Below are positions 5,254-6,196 of a DNA stretch of 6,196 bases, piece by piece. Below the pieces are notes generated by a model. It searched no databases, was not told the DNA's origin, and saw only the letters and a list, made by a program, of their open reading frames with translations. Positions within the stretch are counted from its first letter, which is position 1. The number at the start of each line of letters is the position of its first letter. The translations under genes and the position numbers were made by a program. Source of the stretch: Spirochaetaceae bacterium (GTDB lineage: Bacteria; Spirochaetota; Spirochaetia; Treponematales; Breznakiellaceae); the NCBI GenBank assembly GCA_031256815.1, contig JAIRPU010000142.1, positions 1-6,196 of the forward strand, written 5' to 3'.

Positions 5254-6196
5254 TTGCGGCTTTGTTATAATCGACCTCTTATCATTGCTTTAATGCTCTT
5301 TATGCCCTTTACTTTATTTGGCCGTGATATTGTTTTGATTGTTGAAGATTCGGATTTAAGAATTCCACTGGAAGGGGCAATAGTCCAGCTTTCTGACAAA
5401 AGGGAATTTGTTGCCGGCTCCGACGGTTCTGTTCGTTTTTCTGTTGCAGATTCAGTTACAGAGTCTCTGCGCGTCCGCTATCCTGGTTATAAAACGGAAT
5501 CGGTTTCAATTTTACCTTCCAGACAGGGCCGTGTGTTTGTCCGGCTTAAAATAGAAAGCTTACTGGAAAACAAAGAACTCGTTTTTACGGCGGAAAAAGA
5601 ACGCGAACAGGCGGTGGTAGAAACAGGCCGCAGTGTAGAAATTTCCGGTCAGGAGCTTGCCCGCACCGCAAAAATCGGATTTTTGGAAGATGTAATGACC
5701 AGCGTAAAATTACTGCCTGGCGTTGGTTATTCCGGAATGTTTAACGCCATGCCTTCCATACGCGGCGGCGAGCCTGGCGACCTTGTTGCTGCGCTTGACG
5801 GGTTTTATATTGAAACTCCATATTTTTGGGGAGGCGGGGTTTCTATTTTTGACCCGCGCATGGTAGAGAGCGTGAAGCTTTCCCATGGGATATTTTCTTC
5901 GCGTTATGGACATACTATATCGGGCTTGCTGGAAGTAAGCTCGAAAAAAGCTTCGCGCACCGAAACGGAGCTTGAGTTTGGAATTTCTACAAGCGCGCTT
6001 AATTTGAATGTTTCAATTCCATTTAAAAGGGGCGGTTTTATGATAATGGGAAAAGCTACATATTGGGACGGATATGTAGCTTTTTTAAAAGCGCTTTCGC
6101 CTCTTATTGAAGAGCTTGAACCGGTTAACTCAATAACGACAGCGCCTTATATCCGCACAGCGGCGTTTTCCGGCAACTATCAAATTACAGACAGCA
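5254..6196 (+). CDS. TonB-dependent-receptor-like outer membrane protein, N-terminal part (3' end outside window)
   Basis: An open frame runs without a stop from here to the window end (314 codons and one base). Residues 26-100 look like a carboxypeptidase-regulatory-like beta-sandwich ('V-E-D-S-D-L-R-I-P-L-E-G-A-I-V-Q-L', then 'GSDGSVRF' and 'YPGYKTES'). A TonB-box-like 'LVFTA' comes next, and from about 120 a receptor plug domain: 'VEISGQEL', 'LPGVGYSG', 'MPSIRGG' (166-172), 'ALDGFYIETPY', 'VESVKLSHGIFSSRYG' and 'SGLLEVSS'. Sequence after about 235 looks like the first barrel strands. Such proteins import bulky nutrients through the outer membrane using TonB energy; the substrate cannot be read. 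The TTG at 5254 is preferred because it gives a full signal peptide (R2, R7, hydrophobic 9-22, cleavage near G23). The ATG at 5293 leaves only a stub of the hydrophobic stretch and no basic residue before it. Neither start has a Shine-Dalgarno. The gene is divergent from lysS. The call is firm as receptor-like, less so for the start. Confidence 0.82.
   Translation, partial: MRLCYNRPLIIALMLFMPFTLFGRDIVLIVEDSDLRIPLEGAIVQLSDKREFVAGSDGSVRFSVADSVTESLRVRYPGYKTESVSILPSRQGRVFVRLKIESLLENKELVFTAEKEREQAVVETGRSVEISGQELARTAKIGFLEDVMTSVKLLPGVGYSGMFNAMPSIRGGEPGDLVAALDGFYIETPYFWGGGVSIFDPRMVESVKLSHGIFSSRYGHTISGLLEVSSKKASRTETELEFGISTSALNLNVSIPFKRGGFMIMGKATYWDGYVAFLKALSPLIEELEPVNSITTAPYIRTAAFSGNYQITDS
5263..5271 (+). 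promoter_or_regulatory. Candidate promoter 2: extended -10 element
   Basis: TGTTATAAT is a perfect extended -10 (TGnTATAAT). No convincing -35 lies 17 bases upstream (TTTTTG at 5243-5248), which extended -10 promoters tolerate. The predicted start near 5278 would give a short leader to the ATG at 5293 and would exclude the TTG start at 5254. The two promoter candidates therefore imply different protein starts. Confidence 0.4.

Noticed and set aside
5710..5913. Minus-strand open frame opposite the receptor gene
   Set aside because: The plus strand here encodes the plug domain with clear motifs; the antisense frame shows nothing recognisable.

Overview
The window looks like a piece of a spirochaete chromosome, most likely a Treponema-type organism of the non-pathogenic or gut kind. 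The strongest evidence is a complete class I lysyl-tRNA synthetase, the archaeal-type enzyme that spirochaetes carry instead of the usual bacterial class II form. A CheW chemotaxis adaptor, a DUF4139-type exported protein and a TonB-receptor-like outer membrane protein fit this. The genus is an inference from gene content; no rRNA or other phylogenetic marker is present.

Layout. Bases 1-476 hold the 3' end of a probable peptidase U32-family gene. Bases 477-617 are non-coding and contain an abrupt GC-rich, GCCTGC-repeating block followed by a short perfect dyad. Bases 618-3598 hold three plus-strand genes that look co-transcribed: cheW, a 677-residue exported DUF4139/DUF4140-like protein ending in a long coiled coil, and a 154-residue exported protein of unknown function. 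The last gene overlaps its predecessor by ATGA, so the two are probably translationally coupled. Class I lysS (5187-3604) lies convergently on the minus strand, with only 5 bases between the two stop codons. From about 5254 to the window end, on the plus strand, runs the beginning of a TonB-dependent-receptor-like protein with a carboxypeptidase-regulatory-like domain and a plug domain; it leaves the window without a stop.

How things work together. CheW belongs to the motility signalling complex. The two exported proteins behind it have no visible link to chemotaxis and look like an envelope pair that shares the transcript. lysS and the receptor gene are divergent and appear to share a compact promoter region in which the two -35 hexamers overlap on a near-palindromic TTGACAA. 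The predicted lysS transcript would begin at or next to its ATG, so lysS may be leaderless, in agreement with its lack of a Shine-Dalgarno sequence.

No mobile element, CRISPR array, tRNA or rRNA was seen. Nothing here is clearly a new defence or mobile system. The least-explained parts are the DUF4139 plus two-repeat exported protein pair, the GC-rich intergenic block and the overlapping divergent promoters.
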